A stretch of 50,460 nucleotides of DNA, taken from an uncultured Lachnospiraceae bacterium. GTDB lineage: Bacteria; Bacillota; Clostridia; Lachnospirales; Lachnospiraceae. The translations under genes and the position numbers were made by a program. Of this stretch, positions 33,061 to 41,886 are shown in pieces. The stretch is from positions 1 through 50,460 of the forward strand of contig CATLGW010000017.1 in the NCBI GenBank assembly GCA_949948715.1. Reading direction: 5' to 3'. A model generated the notes under the pieces. The model made no database searches and was not told where the DNA came from. It saw only the letters and a program-made list of their open reading frames with translations. Positions within the stretch are counted from its first letter, which is position 1; each line of letters opens with the position of its first letter.

Positions 33061-34422
33061 TCAATAAGTAGCTGCGTATGTGGGCCCCCACACCTTCCTG
33101 CACAGTTCGGCGCAGTATTCCAGAGAAAAATGAGGGTCCTGCTTCACGATCTCGTTTTGTGCCGCCAGCTCCTGGTCATAATCCTCCAGAGCATAGACTC
33201 TCACTCCCCCGGGGCCGTCCTCCACATGGCACACCAGGGGAAGTACATCGTGCTCCGAGATAAACACCCCGCTCTCCCCGTCCTGCTCCAACGTCACTCT
33301 CGCCATACCGCCCACCATGCGGTTTGCCACACCATCCCCCTCCCCCGAGGTCCAGTTGACAAAATTCCCCAGAGAATAATACACCAGCATTTGCCTGCCT
33401 GTGTCCTCATCCGTCTTCCACTCTATCGGCTCAATCACATGGGGGTGAGTTCCCAGCACCAAATCCACCCCGTTCTCCAAAAAGATCTGCACCCACCTCT
33501 CCTGCTCCGCCGAAGCCTCCAAGCTGTACTCCGTTCCCCAATGGGGGCAGACAATGACAAAATCAGCCTCCCTGTCTGCCCTCTGCAGGTCGGATACCAC
33601 CTGCTCCTCCTGCAGAAGATTCACCCCAAAGGGCATATCCTCCGGCAGCGCAATGCCGTTTGTGCCATAGGTATAATTCAATATGGCTACCCTCATTCCG
33701 TCCTGCTCGCAGACATAGATCTCATCCCGCTGTTCACTGCTCCCCGCAATACCCAGAACAGCTATATCGGGATGCCTGGTCCTCCAGAAATCCAGACAGT
33801 TCAGCAGCCCTCTCCTGCCCTTATCCAGAGCGTGGTTCGTGGCGTGGCATACCACATCAAATCCCGCCTCCGCCAGCGCATCCCCGGCCTCATAGGGAGC
33901 ATTGAAGGCCGGGTACCCGGAAATACCCAGCTCCTCCCCGCCGATTATAACCTCCTGGTTTACCAGAGCCAGGTCTGCATCCGCGATCTCGGCTGCCACA
34001 TTTGAAAAAATGGGTGAAAAATCCCGGGCTCCGTCCTCCCCCACGGCGCTCTCCTCCACCGGAGTGTGCAGCAGGATATCCCCCACCATGATAAGGGAAA
34101 ACTTGGGGTGAGTCCCTTCCTGGGTTTTTCCGCCCTCTGAGGTCTCGGACGCGCCTCCCGGGACCCCGGCGCTCCTGCCTCCGCTTTCCTGCCCCGGGTC
34201 CTTTTCGCTCTCGCTATTTGTTTCCGAATCCCTTACACTCTCGCCTTCCTGTCCCAAGGAGGCTCCCGCCGTCTCGACTCCCTCTCCGGACGGCTCTATG
34301 GGACTGCCCAGAGCGGACAGCGCATCCTCCTCCCGGGGACTCCCCTGCCCGCACCCGGCGCACAAAATGCACAGAATCAAAAACAATGCCGCTCCGATTC
34401 TTTTCCTTCCCTGCTTCCTCAC
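33061..34422 (-). CDS. CapA-family lipoprotein (poly-gamma-glutamate capsule type metallophosphatase fold)
   Basis: A 453-residue lipoprotein. The signal ends at the lipobox LCAGC (Cys near 24). A low-complexity linker rich in Ser, Glu and Gly spans about 27-105. The CapA/PgsA domain (about 107-400) has the metal-site pattern of calcineurin-like phosphoesterases: VGDILLH, NQE, ATNHALDKG, CPHWGTEY and GTHPHVIEP. CapA proteins work in export or anchoring of poly-gamma-glutamate, but many stand-alone copies have no known role, and no pgsB/C genes are nearby. The start codon is GTG at 34422, with AGGA about nine bases upstream. It follows the cysteine-cluster gene by 49 bp and may share its transcript. 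Confidence 0.87.
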   Translation of the reverse strand: MRKQGRKRIGAALFLILCILCAGCGQGSPREEDALSALGSPIEPSGEGVETAGASLGQEGESVRDSETNSESEKDPGQESGGRSAGVPGGASETSEGGKTQEGTHPKFSLIMVGDILLHTPVEESAVGEDGARDFSPIFSNVAAEIADADLALVNQEVIIGGEELGISGYPAFNAPYEAGDALAEAGFDVVCHATNHALDKGRRGLLNCLDFWRTRHPDIAVLGIAGSSEQRDEIYVCEQDGMRVAILNYTYGTNGIALPEDMPFGVNLLQEEQVVSDLQRADREADFVIVCPHWGTEYSLEASAEQERWVQIFLENGVDLVLGTHPHVIEPIEWKTDEDTGRQMLVYYSLGNFVNWTSGEGDGVANRMVGGMARVTLEQDGESGVFISEHDVLPLVCHVEDGPGGVRVYALEDYDQELAAQNEIVKQDPHFSLEYCAELCRKVWGPTYAATY

Positions 34423-34471
34423 TCTTTGTTTCCTTTCCTTTTCTCCCGAAATTTTTACCGTCCCTCACCGC

Positions 34472-35131
34472 TCACGTCAGCGCCGACTCCATTCTGTCCG
34501 CCCGCTCCGCAAACTGTCCGTAAAAATCCGCCTCTGTGTCATACGGAGCCATATAAAAGGTGTTCAATATAGCCAAATTCATATTTTTGCACAGTCCTTC
34601 ATCACTGCAGTTGTACAGAATCTCCTCCGCCCGCATCAAAAGCCGATGCCACCTCAATATATATTCCCTGTTCCGCCCATAATCCGGCGTGTCGATCCAC
34701 CTGCTCACCTTCACCTTGCTGCGGGGATGGCTGCACTGCCCCACCTGCAGAAAATATCTGAAGTCATCCTTCTCATAATATCTCCCCAGGGGAAAGAGTC
34801 TGCAGAGATCCGGGCGGTGCTTATGTATGCTGCAACGGCCCTTTGCGTCTAAAAAGGGGCAACAGTTTCCCTCTTCCGTCATCCGCAGATTGGGCAGCAC
34901 CACCCCGTCCACCACATTGAGCCGCGCCTCCCGCTCCAAAAGCTCCCGAAAGCTCTTGCCGGTGGCCTGGGTAAGTCTGTATATATCCAGAGGAAACAGG
35001 ATAATCGTGTTTACCATATCATGACAACATTTGGAACAGCCCACACAGTCGTGACAGTCCGCCTTCACCATATCGTTGACTCCATAGAGCCTCCCGTCGG
35101 ATATTTCCTCCATGCTGACAAAACGCTTCAC
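34472..35131 (-). CDS. YkgJ-family cysteine cluster protein
   Basis: A 219-residue protein with a zinc- or iron-binding cysteine cluster: CHDCVGCSKCCHD near residues 26-38, then CCPFLDAKGRCSIHKHRPDLCRLFPLG near 90-117 in two adjoining stretches. This matches the YkgJ/FliB-like cysteine cluster family, whose role is unsettled (metal chelation or protein modification). The C-terminal half (IDTPDYGRNREYILRWHRLL) is helical. GTG at 35131 is favoured since GGAGG lies eight bases upstream; the in-frame ATG at 35164 lacks one. CapA follows on the same strand. Confidence 0.82.
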   Translation of the reverse strand: MKRFVSMEEISDGRLYGVNDMVKADCHDCVGCSKCCHDMVNTIILFPLDIYRLTQATGKSFRELLEREARLNVVDGVVLPNLRMTEEGNCCPFLDAKGRCSIHKHRPDLCRLFPLGRYYEKDDFRYFLQVGQCSHPRSKVKVSRWIDTPDYGRNREYILRWHRLLMRAEEILYNCSDEGLCKNMNLAILNTFYMAPYDTEADFYGQFAERADRMESALT

Positions 35132-35261
35132 TTCTCCCGCCTCCTCCTTCCCGCAAATAAACAATCACAGGTCATACGCACCTCGTGTGCCGACACATAT
35201 CTCCTTAACCTCTTACCCACATACCTGATTCCTAAATTTTGTCCGCTATTATTAATACATA

Positions 35262-36203
35262 TTATCTTCCGAACTTCTCCTCCAGCGCCGCATACTCCTC
35301 CTCTGTGATATTCAGGACGCCGCCGTGACGCTTCTTGGTCTTTCCCATGTCAAACTCCCCGTCCTCCAATATGCGGAAGCTGCCGTCCTCCAGACAGTCC
35401 GTGACCAGGGGCAGATAACCCTTACCCTCCGCAAAGCGGTCTACAATCAGGCACCATCCCTCCCTGTCGTTAAACGGAAAGATTTCCGGCCCCTCCACGC
35501 CGAATAAGCCTGACAGCACCTGGGATTTTATCTCCCGGAAGCCCTCCGGCCGCAGATTCTCGCTGAAATCCACGTAGATATTCTTGGTAGTCTCATCCTT
35601 TGTGTAACGGTAATATCCTCGGCCGCTTCGCAGAATCGTGCTGTCAATCACATGATTTTCCTTTTCCAGAAACAAAAAGGGCTCCGAAAACGTCCGAAAA
35701 TCCTCCGTGTAGGAGGCATAAATTCTCTGTCTGGGCTCGCTGTCTCCGGACAGCTTTACCATGGAGGCCCAGAAAAGCAAGAAAGCGTTTCGTTCCTCAT
35801 CATAGACAGCTTCCGGGGCCCAGACGCACCCCGCTCCCTCCACGCCCACCCTGTGAGCCACCGGTCCGCTCCACTCCGTCAGATTCTTTGATTCCCATAC
35901 CAGAATATCACGACTTCCCTCATATTGCGCCGCATGCCAGCCCTTCCCCGCGGCAATCCGCAGGTCCGTCGCAATGAGATAATATCTCTGTCCGTGGGTA
36001 ACCCCCGATTCCGCCGCCCTTGCGGGCACACGGACCAGAAAGGGATCCCTGGCCCCCTTCTCCCCGATTCCGCTCTCCAGCACAGGGCTGCCGTCATTCA
36101 AATCACGCCAATGGAGCCCGTCGCGGCTGAGGGAAAAATAAATCTGCTCCCCGTTTTCCTGATCGCTTGTAAAATGCACAAATAAATATCCTGTATAGTT
36201 CAT
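35262..36203 (-). CDS. Glycoside hydrolase family 43-like beta-propeller protein
   Basis: A 313-residue protein with repeated propeller blades: YTGYLFVHFTSD, IYFSLSRDGLHWRDL, ARDPFLVR, VWAPEAVYDEERNAFLLFW and VEGPEIFPF. The ARDPF and WAPE elements and the late E in GPEIF match GH43/GH62-type five-bladed hydrolases acting on arabinose- or xylose-containing glycans. No signal peptide is present, so it would act on imported oligosaccharides. AGGAGG stands 12 bases before the ATG, longer than usual. Upstream is a 34-bp tandem repeat instead of a visible promoter. Substrate cannot be fixed by eye. Confidence 0.75.
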   Translation of the reverse strand: MNYTGYLFVHFTSDQENGEQIYFSLSRDGLHWRDLNDGSPVLESGIGEKGARDPFLVRVPARAAESGVTHGQRYYLIATDLRIAAGKGWHAAQYEGSRDILVWESKNLTEWSGPVAHRVGVEGAGCVWAPEAVYDEERNAFLLFWASMVKLSGDSEPRQRIYASYTEDFRTFSEPFLFLEKENHVIDSTILRSGRGYYRYTKDETTKNIYVDFSENLRPEGFREIKSQVLSGLFGVEGPEIFPFNDREGWCLIVDRFAEGKGYLPLVTDCLEDGSFRILEDGEFDMGKTKKRHGGVLNITEEEYAALEEKFGR

Positions 36204-36247
36204 ATCTTACCCATCCTCCTTCTGACGGCCTCTCTCCGTCGGCCCAT

Positions 36248-36450
36248 CCTATCCTTTTCGTCCCCACAGACCCAGGACTCTTTCTATCCTCTCGTCCCCA
36301 TAGCCCCCGGACTCTTCCTATCCTCTCGTCCCCACAAACCCCGGACTCTTCCTATCCTCTCGTCCCCACAGACCCAGGACTCTTCCTATCCTCTCGTCCC
36401 CACAGACCCAGGACCTTTCCTTCCTTCCGTTCCCAATCCAGGCTCTTCCT
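36248..36450. repeat. 34-bp tandem repeat, five copies plus a degenerate sixth
   Basis: The element CGTCCCCACAGACCCAGGAC recurs at 36259, 36293, 36327, 36361 and 36395, exactly 34 bp apart, with a decayed copy at 36428. Copies differ at a few positions (CACAGA, CATAGC, CACAAA). The array fills the whole gap between mtnA and the GH43-like gene, and one strand is very pyrimidine-rich. No reading frame or hairpin explains it; it may vary in copy number between strains. Confidence 0.92.
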
Positions 36451-36452
36451 CC

Positions 36453-37550
36453 TCAATCCACCCGCATCCCCCTGCGGGCCATGATCTCCTTGAGACTCTC
36501 CTCATAGGGCGCCCTGGCAATGCCGTATTCCGTGACAATACCCTCAATCAGCCCGTGATCCGTCACATCAAAGGCCGGATTGTAGACCTTTACCCCCGGG
36601 GGAGCCATGGGCTCCCGATACCACATTTCCGTTATCTCCCCACCGGGCCTCTGCTCTATGTGAATCCCTTCCCCCCGGGGCGTGTCCATGTCAATGGTGG
36701 AGGTGGGGGCGCAGACATACACCGGAATCCCGTAATACCCAGCCACCGCGGCCACCACGGAGGTGCCGATCTTGTTTGCCGTATCTCCGTTTGCCGCCAC
36801 CCTGTCGCAGCCCACAAACACCGCCTGGACCAGCCCCCCGGCCATGACGGAGCCGGACATATTGTCGCAGATTAAAGTCACATCCACCCCGGAGGCGTAC
36901 AGCTCAAAGGCCGTCAGCCGGGCCCCTTGCAAAAGCGGCCTGGTTTCGTCCGCATACACGCGAAAGCCGTATCCCCTCTCCTGTCCCAAGTAAATCGGCG
37001 CAGTGGCCGTACCGTACCTCACGGCAGCCAGTCTGCCCGCATTGCAGTGGGTCAAAATGCCGTCCCCGGGGCTTAACAGTGTCAGCCCGTTTTCCCCGAT
37101 TTTTTGGCATACTTTGATATCTTCGTCCCGAATGGCATGGGCCTCCAGACGAAGACGCTCCTTTACCTGCCCCACCGTCAGACCTTCCTCCCGCCCCGCC
37201 TGCAGGGCAACCCTCTCCATACGGCGCAGGGCCCAGGAGAGGTTCACCGCCGTGGGCCTTGCGGAATCCAGATATTGCTTCTGTTCGGCAAACTCCGCCA
37301 TAAACGCATCGAAATCCTCCGTCTCCAGGCGGTTCGCCAGAAGGTATATCCCAAAGGCCGCCGTCACCCCGATGGCGGGCGCTCCTCTCACCCTGAGCTG
37401 ATAGATGGCCTCCCATATCTCCTGCGCCGTCCGCAGAGATATCAGTTCGACTCTGCCGGGCAGCAAAGTCTGGTCTATAATGACCACGGCGTCATTTGCC
37501 TCGTCCAAAGCCACCGTATCCGTTTTCAATAAATTTACCGACGATTCCAT
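36453..37550 (-). CDS. mtnA: S-methyl-5-thioribose-1-phosphate isomerase
   Basis: A 365-residue isomerase that converts methylthioribose-1-phosphate to methylthioribulose-1-phosphate in methionine salvage. Seen are LRVRGAPAIGVTAAFG, the catalytic Cys in THCNAGRLA, the catalytic Asp in FVGCDRVAANGDTANKIGT and VCAPTSTIDMD. Length is typical of MtnA and longer than the core of eIF2B-like relatives. No other salvage gene lies beside it, so it may feed a partial route such as a methylthio-sugar shunt, or use another phosphorylated aldose. GGAG is six bases before the ATG, and the promoter is at 37675-37703. The leader contains a TGACAG/CTGTCA stem but I do not recognise a riboswitch. Confidence 0.93.
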   Translation of the reverse strand: MESSVNLLKTDTVALDEANDAVVIIDQTLLPGRVELISLRTAQEIWEAIYQLRVRGAPAIGVTAAFGIYLLANRLETEDFDAFMAEFAEQKQYLDSARPTAVNLSWALRRMERVALQAGREEGLTVGQVKERLRLEAHAIRDEDIKVCQKIGENGLTLLSPGDGILTHCNAGRLAAVRYGTATAPIYLGQERGYGFRVYADETRPLLQGARLTAFELYASGVDVTLICDNMSGSVMAGGLVQAVFVGCDRVAANGDTANKIGTSVVAAVAGYYGIPVYVCAPTSTIDMDTPRGEGIHIEQRPGGEITEMWYREPMAPPGVKVYNPAFDVTDHGLIEGIVTEYGIARAPYEESLKEIMARRGMRVD

Positions 37551-37674
37551 ATCCGCTCCGTTTCATCCGAATTTTGGCCTGTCTGACAGACGCCTCCAGC
37601 GCTGTCAATGATACCTGCCGTTCCACTCCGTACTATTCAATGGCAATTGCCCCTTCTGGCTTGCACATGGTCTC

Positions 37675-37703
37675 ATTATATCATGTTCTCCGCCCTGTGC
37701 CTA
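37675..37703 (-). promoter_or_regulatory. Promoter of mtnA
   Basis: On the minus strand, TAGGCA (37703-37698) and a perfect TATAAT (37680-37675) are 17 bp apart. Confidence 0.6.
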
Positions 37704-37834
37704 TCACATTTTCCCATTCTGTCCCCGGGCCTGAGCCCATCCAAAAATGCGGAAACGCAATACGGCATTCTCCAAACGGCTACTGCCGTTTCGTGTCTGG
37801 CAGTTCCCCCATCCTCCGGCTTTTTAGCGGGCAG

Positions 37835-37871
37835 ACAAACGACCGCCCGTAATGCCGGGGCGGTCGTTTGT
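37835..37871 (-). terminator. Perfect 14-bp hairpin at the end of the butyryl-CoA operon
   Basis: ACAAACGACCGCCC (37835-37848) pairs perfectly with 37858-37871 over a 9-nt loop, 38 bp beyond the etfA stop. No U-tract follows on the minus strand. Its geometry copies the stem at 3757-3793. Confidence 0.55.
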
Positions 37872-37908
37872 AAGCAACATTGAATATCTATGGAAAAATT
37901 ATGTCCTG

Positions 37909-38952
37909 CTATTTCGCGGCAATGGCGGCCTTCAGCTTCTCCGTGAGCTGAGGAACGATCTTGTTCAGATCTCCCACAATGCCATAGTCGGCCACGTCAA
38001 AGATGGGAGCGTCCTCATCCTTGTTGATGGCCACGATCAGATCTGCCTCCTCCATGCCGGCCACATGCTGAATAGCGCCGGAAATGCCGATGGCAAAATA
38101 CACCTGGGGACGCACCGTTTTTCCGGTCTGGCCCACCTGCAGATCCTTGGGCTTCCAGCCCGCATCCACCACGGCGCGGGAACAGCTCACCTGGCCTCCC
38201 AGAACCTCCGCCAGATCCTCCAGCATCTTGAAGTTCTCGGGGCTTCCCAGGCCGCGGCCGCCGGACACCAGAATCTTGGCATCCATAATATCCGCCACAT
38301 TGGCAACTGCCTTCACCACTTCCCTGATGGTGACATATCTGTCGTTGGGCTCAAATCCGGGGTTAAACTCCTCCACCACAGCCTTGGCGCCCTTGATAGG
38401 CTCGATCTTCTGCATAACGCCGGGACGAACGGTGGCCATCTGAGGCCGGTTATCCGGACATGCGATAGTGGCAATGGTGTTGCCTCCAAAGGCGGGGCGG
38501 GTCATCAGGAGCTGATTGTGCTTCTGCTCCTTCCCGGGTATGGGATTTAAGGGGAAATCGCCGATATCCAGCTTGGTGCAGTCGGCGGTCAGGCCGGTGG
38601 CAACCCTGGCGGATACGGTGGGGCCCAGATCACGGCCGATGGCGGTAGCGCCCACCAGCATAATGTCGGGCTTATACTTGTTGATCACGGAGGAAAGGGC
38701 ATGGGCGTAAGGCTCCGTCCTGTAAACCTCCAGCGCAGGATCGTCCACAACGATTACCTTGTCCGCGCCGTACTCAGCCAGCTCATCCGCCAGCTCCTTG
38801 ACACCGGAGCCCAAAAGCACCGCCGTCACCGTTTCATTCAAATCGCCAGCAAGCTCCTTTGCCTTTCCAAGCAGTTCAAAGGAAATACCGCTGATCTGGT
38901 TATCTACCTGCTGAGCGAAGACATATACGCCTTTGTATTCTTCCAAACTCAT
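37909..38952 (-). CDS. etfA: Electron transfer flavoprotein, alpha subunit
   Basis: A 347-residue subunit that with EtfB carries FAD and passes electrons between NADH, ferredoxin and butyryl-CoA dehydrogenase. The N-terminal half is the nucleotide-fold part (YGADKVIVVDDPALEVY). The C-terminal FAD domain has the family signature ILVSGGRGLGSPENFK, then QVGQTGKTVRPQVYFAIGISGAIQH. In anaerobic butyrate producers this complex bifurcates electrons, lowering ferredoxin while reducing crotonyl-CoA. AGGAGG precedes the ATG, and EtfB ends 10 bp upstream. It is the last gene of the operon. Confidence 0.96.
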   Translation of the reverse strand: MSLEEYKGVYVFAQQVDNQISGISFELLGKAKELAGDLNETVTAVLLGSGVKELADELAEYGADKVIVVDDPALEVYRTEPYAHALSSVINKYKPDIMLVGATAIGRDLGPTVSARVATGLTADCTKLDIGDFPLNPIPGKEQKHNQLLMTRPAFGGNTIATIACPDNRPQMATVRPGVMQKIEPIKGAKAVVEEFNPGFEPNDRYVTIREVVKAVANVADIMDAKILVSGGRGLGSPENFKMLEDLAEVLGGQVSCSRAVVDAGWKPKDLQVGQTGKTVRPQVYFAIGISGAIQHVAGMEEADLIVAINKDEDAPIFDVADYGIVGDLNKIVPQLTEKLKAAIAAK

Positions 38953-38962
38953 GACTTACCTC

Positions 38963-39748
38963 CTAGATAATGTGTTTTTCTGCTAACTTGTCAACGATAT
39001 AGCTCACCGCATCCTCGGGAGATTCGGGAACCACCTTCTCGCCGGCTCCCTTGCGCACCTTGTCGGAAGCCTTCGCAATCTTGGTGGGTGATCCTGCCAG
39101 GCCCAAATTGGAATCCTCCACGTCCTTCAGCTCCGCTCTGCCCCAGGTGGTGATCTGTGCGGCACAGGCCTCAAAGATACCGCCGGGAGTCATGTAGCGG
39201 GGCTCATTCAGCTCGGACAGCGCAGTGATCAGGCAGGGCATCTTCGCCTCCAGCACATGATATCTGTCGTCATACTGACGCTGCACCACTACCTTATCCC
39301 CGTCAATCTTGATATCCTGGGCGTAGGAAATAACGGGAATGCCCAGGTGCTCCGCGATCTGAGGCCCCACCTGCGCCGTGTCTCCGTCAATCGCCTGACG
39401 GCCGGTGATGATCAGATCGTAATCCAGGTTACGAATAGCTCCCGCAATAGTGGTGGAGGTAGCCCAGGTGTCCGCTCCGCCCAGCACTCTGTCGGTCACC
39501 AGAATCCCGTTGTCCGCGCCCATGGCGATAGCCTCCCGCAGCACATCCGCCGCCTTGGGAAGTCCCATGGTGAGCACAGTCACCTCGGCGTCATACTGAT
39601 CCTTTAATCGAAGGGCGGCCTCTAAGCCCGCCTTGTCATCCGGGTTCATAATAGCCAGCATTGCTGCCCTGTCCAGCGTTCCGTCGGGATTGAATTTCAC
39701 GCCGCCCTTGGTATCCGGAACCTGCTTCACACAAACGATAACTTTCAC
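38963..39748 (-). CDS. etfB: Electron transfer flavoprotein, beta subunit
   Basis: A 261-residue partner of EtfA. It starts MKVIVCVKQVPDTKGGVKFN (GTG start codon at 39748, GGAGG nine bases upstream). It has the family elements MNPDDKAGLEAALRLKD and LIITGRQAIDGDTAQVGPQIAEHLG, which bind the second FAD (or AMP in non-bifurcating forms). It sits between bcd and etfA, the standard order in butyrate-forming Clostridia. Spacing to both neighbours is short, so all are one transcript. Confidence 0.96.
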   Translation of the reverse strand: MKVIVCVKQVPDTKGGVKFNPDGTLDRAAMLAIMNPDDKAGLEAALRLKDQYDAEVTVLTMGLPKAADVLREAIAMGADNGILVTDRVLGGADTWATSTTIAGAIRNLDYDLIITGRQAIDGDTAQVGPQIAEHLGIPVISYAQDIKIDGDKVVVQRQYDDRYHVLEAKMPCLITALSELNEPRYMTPGGIFEACAAQITTWGRAELKDVEDSNLGLAGSPTKIAKASDKVRKGAGEKVVPESPEDAVSYIVDKLAEKHII

Positions 39749-39766
39749 GTCAGTTTACCTCCCTGT

Positions 39767-40933
39767 TTACTTTAATAAATTAGAAGAGATGACCATACGC
39801 TGAACCTCGGAGGTTCCCTCGTAAATCTCTGTGATTTTTGCGTCTCTCATCATGCGCTCCACCTCATACTCCCTGATGTAGCCGTAGCCGCCGTGGAGCT
39901 GGACCGCCTTGGTAGTAACCTCCATGGCAACCTCCGCCGCGTACAGCTTCGCCTGGGCTGCCTCCACAGAGTAGGATATCTTCGGATTCTTGACATACTC
40001 CGCTTTCTTCATGGCAGCCTGATATACCAAAAGCTTTGCCGCCTCCACCTTTGTGGCCATATCGGCGAGCTGGAACTGAGTATTCTGGAAACCGGATATG
40101 GACTTGCCGAACTGCTTTCTCTCCTTGGTGTACGCCACGGTTCTTTCCAATGCGCCCTCCGCAATGCCGAGAGCCTGTGCCGCGATGCCGATACGGCCGC
40201 CGTCCAGAGTGTGCATTGCTATGTTGAAGCCCTTGCCCTGCTGTCCCAGGAGATTCTCCTTGGGAATGCGGCAGTCGGTAAAGATCAGCTCATAGGTGGA
40301 CGAGCCTCTGATACCCATCTTATTCTCCTTGGTTCCGAAGGTAAAGCCGGGGGTTCCCTTCTCCACGATAAAGGCGGAAATCTCCTTCAAAAATCTTCCG
40401 CGCTTCTCAATCTTTCCCGTCACGGCGAAGATCACGTACACATCGGCCTCCTTGCCGTTGGTGATAAAGCATTTGGAGCCGTTTAACACCCACTCGTCCC
40501 CGTCCAGCACAGCCTTGGTCTGCTGTCCCTGGGCGTCGGTTCCCGCGCCGGGCTCCGTCAGGCCGAAAGCGCCCAGCTTCTCGCCCTTTGCCAGGGGAAT
40601 CAGATACTTCTGCTTCTGCTCCTCCGTGCCGTAGGTCTGGATGGGATCACAGCACAGGGAGGTATGAGCGGACACGATAACGCCCGTGGTGCCGCAGACC
40701 TTAGACAGCTCCTCCACGCACATCACATAGGTCAGGGGATCGCAGCCCTGTCCGCCGTACTCCTTGGGAACGGGAATGCCGAGGAAACCGTACTTTGCCA
40801 TCTTATCCACGGTCTCCCTGGGGAATTTTTCCGTCTCGTCCACCTCGATGGCCAGAGGCTTCGCTTCGTTCTCGGCGAACTCTCTGAACAGAGCGCGCGC
40901 CATTTCATGTTCTTTGCTCAAAGTAAAATCCAT
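39767..40933 (-). CDS. bcd: Butyryl-CoA dehydrogenase (acyl-CoA dehydrogenase family)
   Basis: A 388-residue flavoenzyme reducing crotonyl-CoA to butyryl-CoA. It shows VEELSKVCGTTGVIVSAHTS, GLTEPGAGTDAQGQQ, TLDGGRIGIAAQALGIAEGA and the catalytic Glu in the closing MRDAKITEIYEGTSEVQ. These match clostridial short-chain Bcd closely. I place the start at ATG 40933 (MDFTLSKEHEM), the family start; the ATG six codons upstream overlaps the GGAGG ribosome site. It forms the Bcd-EtfAB complex with the next two genes, coupling NADH oxidation to ferredoxin reduction. Confidence 0.96.
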   Translation of the reverse strand: MDFTLSKEHEMARALFREFAENEAKPLAIEVDETEKFPRETVDKMAKYGFLGIPVPKEYGGQGCDPLTYVMCVEELSKVCGTTGVIVSAHTSLCCDPIQTYGTEEQKQKYLIPLAKGEKLGAFGLTEPGAGTDAQGQQTKAVLDGDEWVLNGSKCFITNGKEADVYVIFAVTGKIEKRGRFLKEISAFIVEKGTPGFTFGTKENKMGIRGSSTYELIFTDCRIPKENLLGQQGKGFNIAMHTLDGGRIGIAAQALGIAEGALERTVAYTKERKQFGKSISGFQNTQFQLADMATKVEAAKLLVYQAAMKKAEYVKNPKISYSVEAAQAKLYAAEVAMEVTTKAVQLHGGYGYIREYEVERMMRDAKITEIYEGTSEVQRMVISSNLLK

Positions 40934-40970
40934 GATCTCATATTCCTCCACATATTTTTATATAAGTCGA

Positions 40971-41810
40971 TTATTTGCTATAGTCGTAGAAGCCGGCGCC
41001 GGTCTTCTTGCCCAGCTTGCCCGCCCGGACCATCTTCCTCAAAAGAGGGGAGGGAGCATACTTGGAATCGCCGGTCTCGCTGTAGATAACCTCCATGATA
41101 GCCAGCACGATATCCAGGCCGATGTAATCGCCCAGAGCCAGAGGTCCCATGGGATGGTTCGCCCCAAGCTGCATGGCGGTGTCGATGTCCTTTACATTTG
41201 CCACGCCGGCGGCGTACACATTGATCGCCTCGTTGATCATGGGAATCAGGATCCTGTTCACCACAAATCCTGCCGCCTCGTTCACCTCAACGGGAGTCTT
41301 TCCGATCTCTGTGGCGATGGTTTTGATCTTCTCCACCAGCTCGGCGGGAGTGTTGGCCCCGGCAATCACCTCAACCAGCTTCATCCTGTCCGCGGGATTG
41401 AAGAAATGCATCCCGATCAGGGGGCGGTCCAGCCCTGCGCCCATCTCGGTGATGGACAGGGAGGAGGTGTTGGAGGCAAAAATGCAGTCCGCGGGAACGA
41501 TGGCCTGCAGCTCCTTAAAGGTGGTCTTCTTGATCTCCATATTCTCGGGAGCCACCTCGATCACCAGATTTGCCTCGGTACAGATATCCTTTAATCCGGT
41601 GGAAATCTTTCCGGCGATCTCATCCGCCTTCTCCTGGGTGATCTTCTCCTTGCCCACCAGGAAATTCAGATTTTTCAGGATTCTGGCCTTGCCGTTGTCC
41701 GCAAATTCCTGCTTGATATCGCACAGATAAACCTCATATCCGTCCGTCATGGCAAAAGCCTGTGCAATCCCGGCGCCCATGGTGCCTGCTCCGATAATAC
41801 CTACTTTCAT
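40971..41810 (-). CDS. hbd: 3-hydroxybutyryl-CoA dehydrogenase
   Basis: A 279-residue dehydrogenase that reduces acetoacetyl-CoA to 3-hydroxybutyryl-CoA. The nucleotide-binding start is MKVGIIGAGTMGAGIAQAF, with the catalytic region IGMHFFNPADRMKLVEVI and the C-terminal GNHPMGPLALGDYIGLD-like block (ANHPMGPLALGDYIGLDI). AAGGAGG precedes the ATG. It lies between crt and bcd in the butyryl-CoA operon. Confidence 0.96.
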   Translation of the reverse strand: MKVGIIGAGTMGAGIAQAFAMTDGYEVYLCDIKQEFADNGKARILKNLNFLVGKEKITQEKADEIAGKISTGLKDICTEANLVIEVAPENMEIKKTTFKELQAIVPADCIFASNTSSLSITEMGAGLDRPLIGMHFFNPADRMKLVEVIAGANTPAELVEKIKTIATEIGKTPVEVNEAAGFVVNRILIPMINEAINVYAAGVANVKDIDTAMQLGANHPMGPLALGDYIGLDIVLAIMEVIYSETGDSKYAPSPLLRKMVRAGKLGKKTGAGFYDYSK

Positions 41811-41886
41811 GATCAGTCCTCCTTGTTTATGTTTATAATCTCTTCAGGGCGGTCCGGACCGCCCCATTTGCCTGTATGTTCCGTTC

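Larger units (their letters stand above)
37551..37908. other. 358-bp intergenic region between mtnA and etfA
   Basis: From the right it holds the hairpin after etfA (37835-37871), about 120 bp with nothing recognised, the mtnA promoter and a leader of about 115 nt with one short stem. No open reading frame in it looks real. Confidence 0.6.

Noticed and set aside
36248..36450. CRISPR array reading of the 34-bp repeats
   Set aside because: Units are contiguous with no unique spacers and no cas genes are present; this is a plain tandem repeat.
37551..37670. Riboswitch (for example SAM-type) in the mtnA leader
   Set aside because: Only one short stem is visible and no known aptamer core was found.
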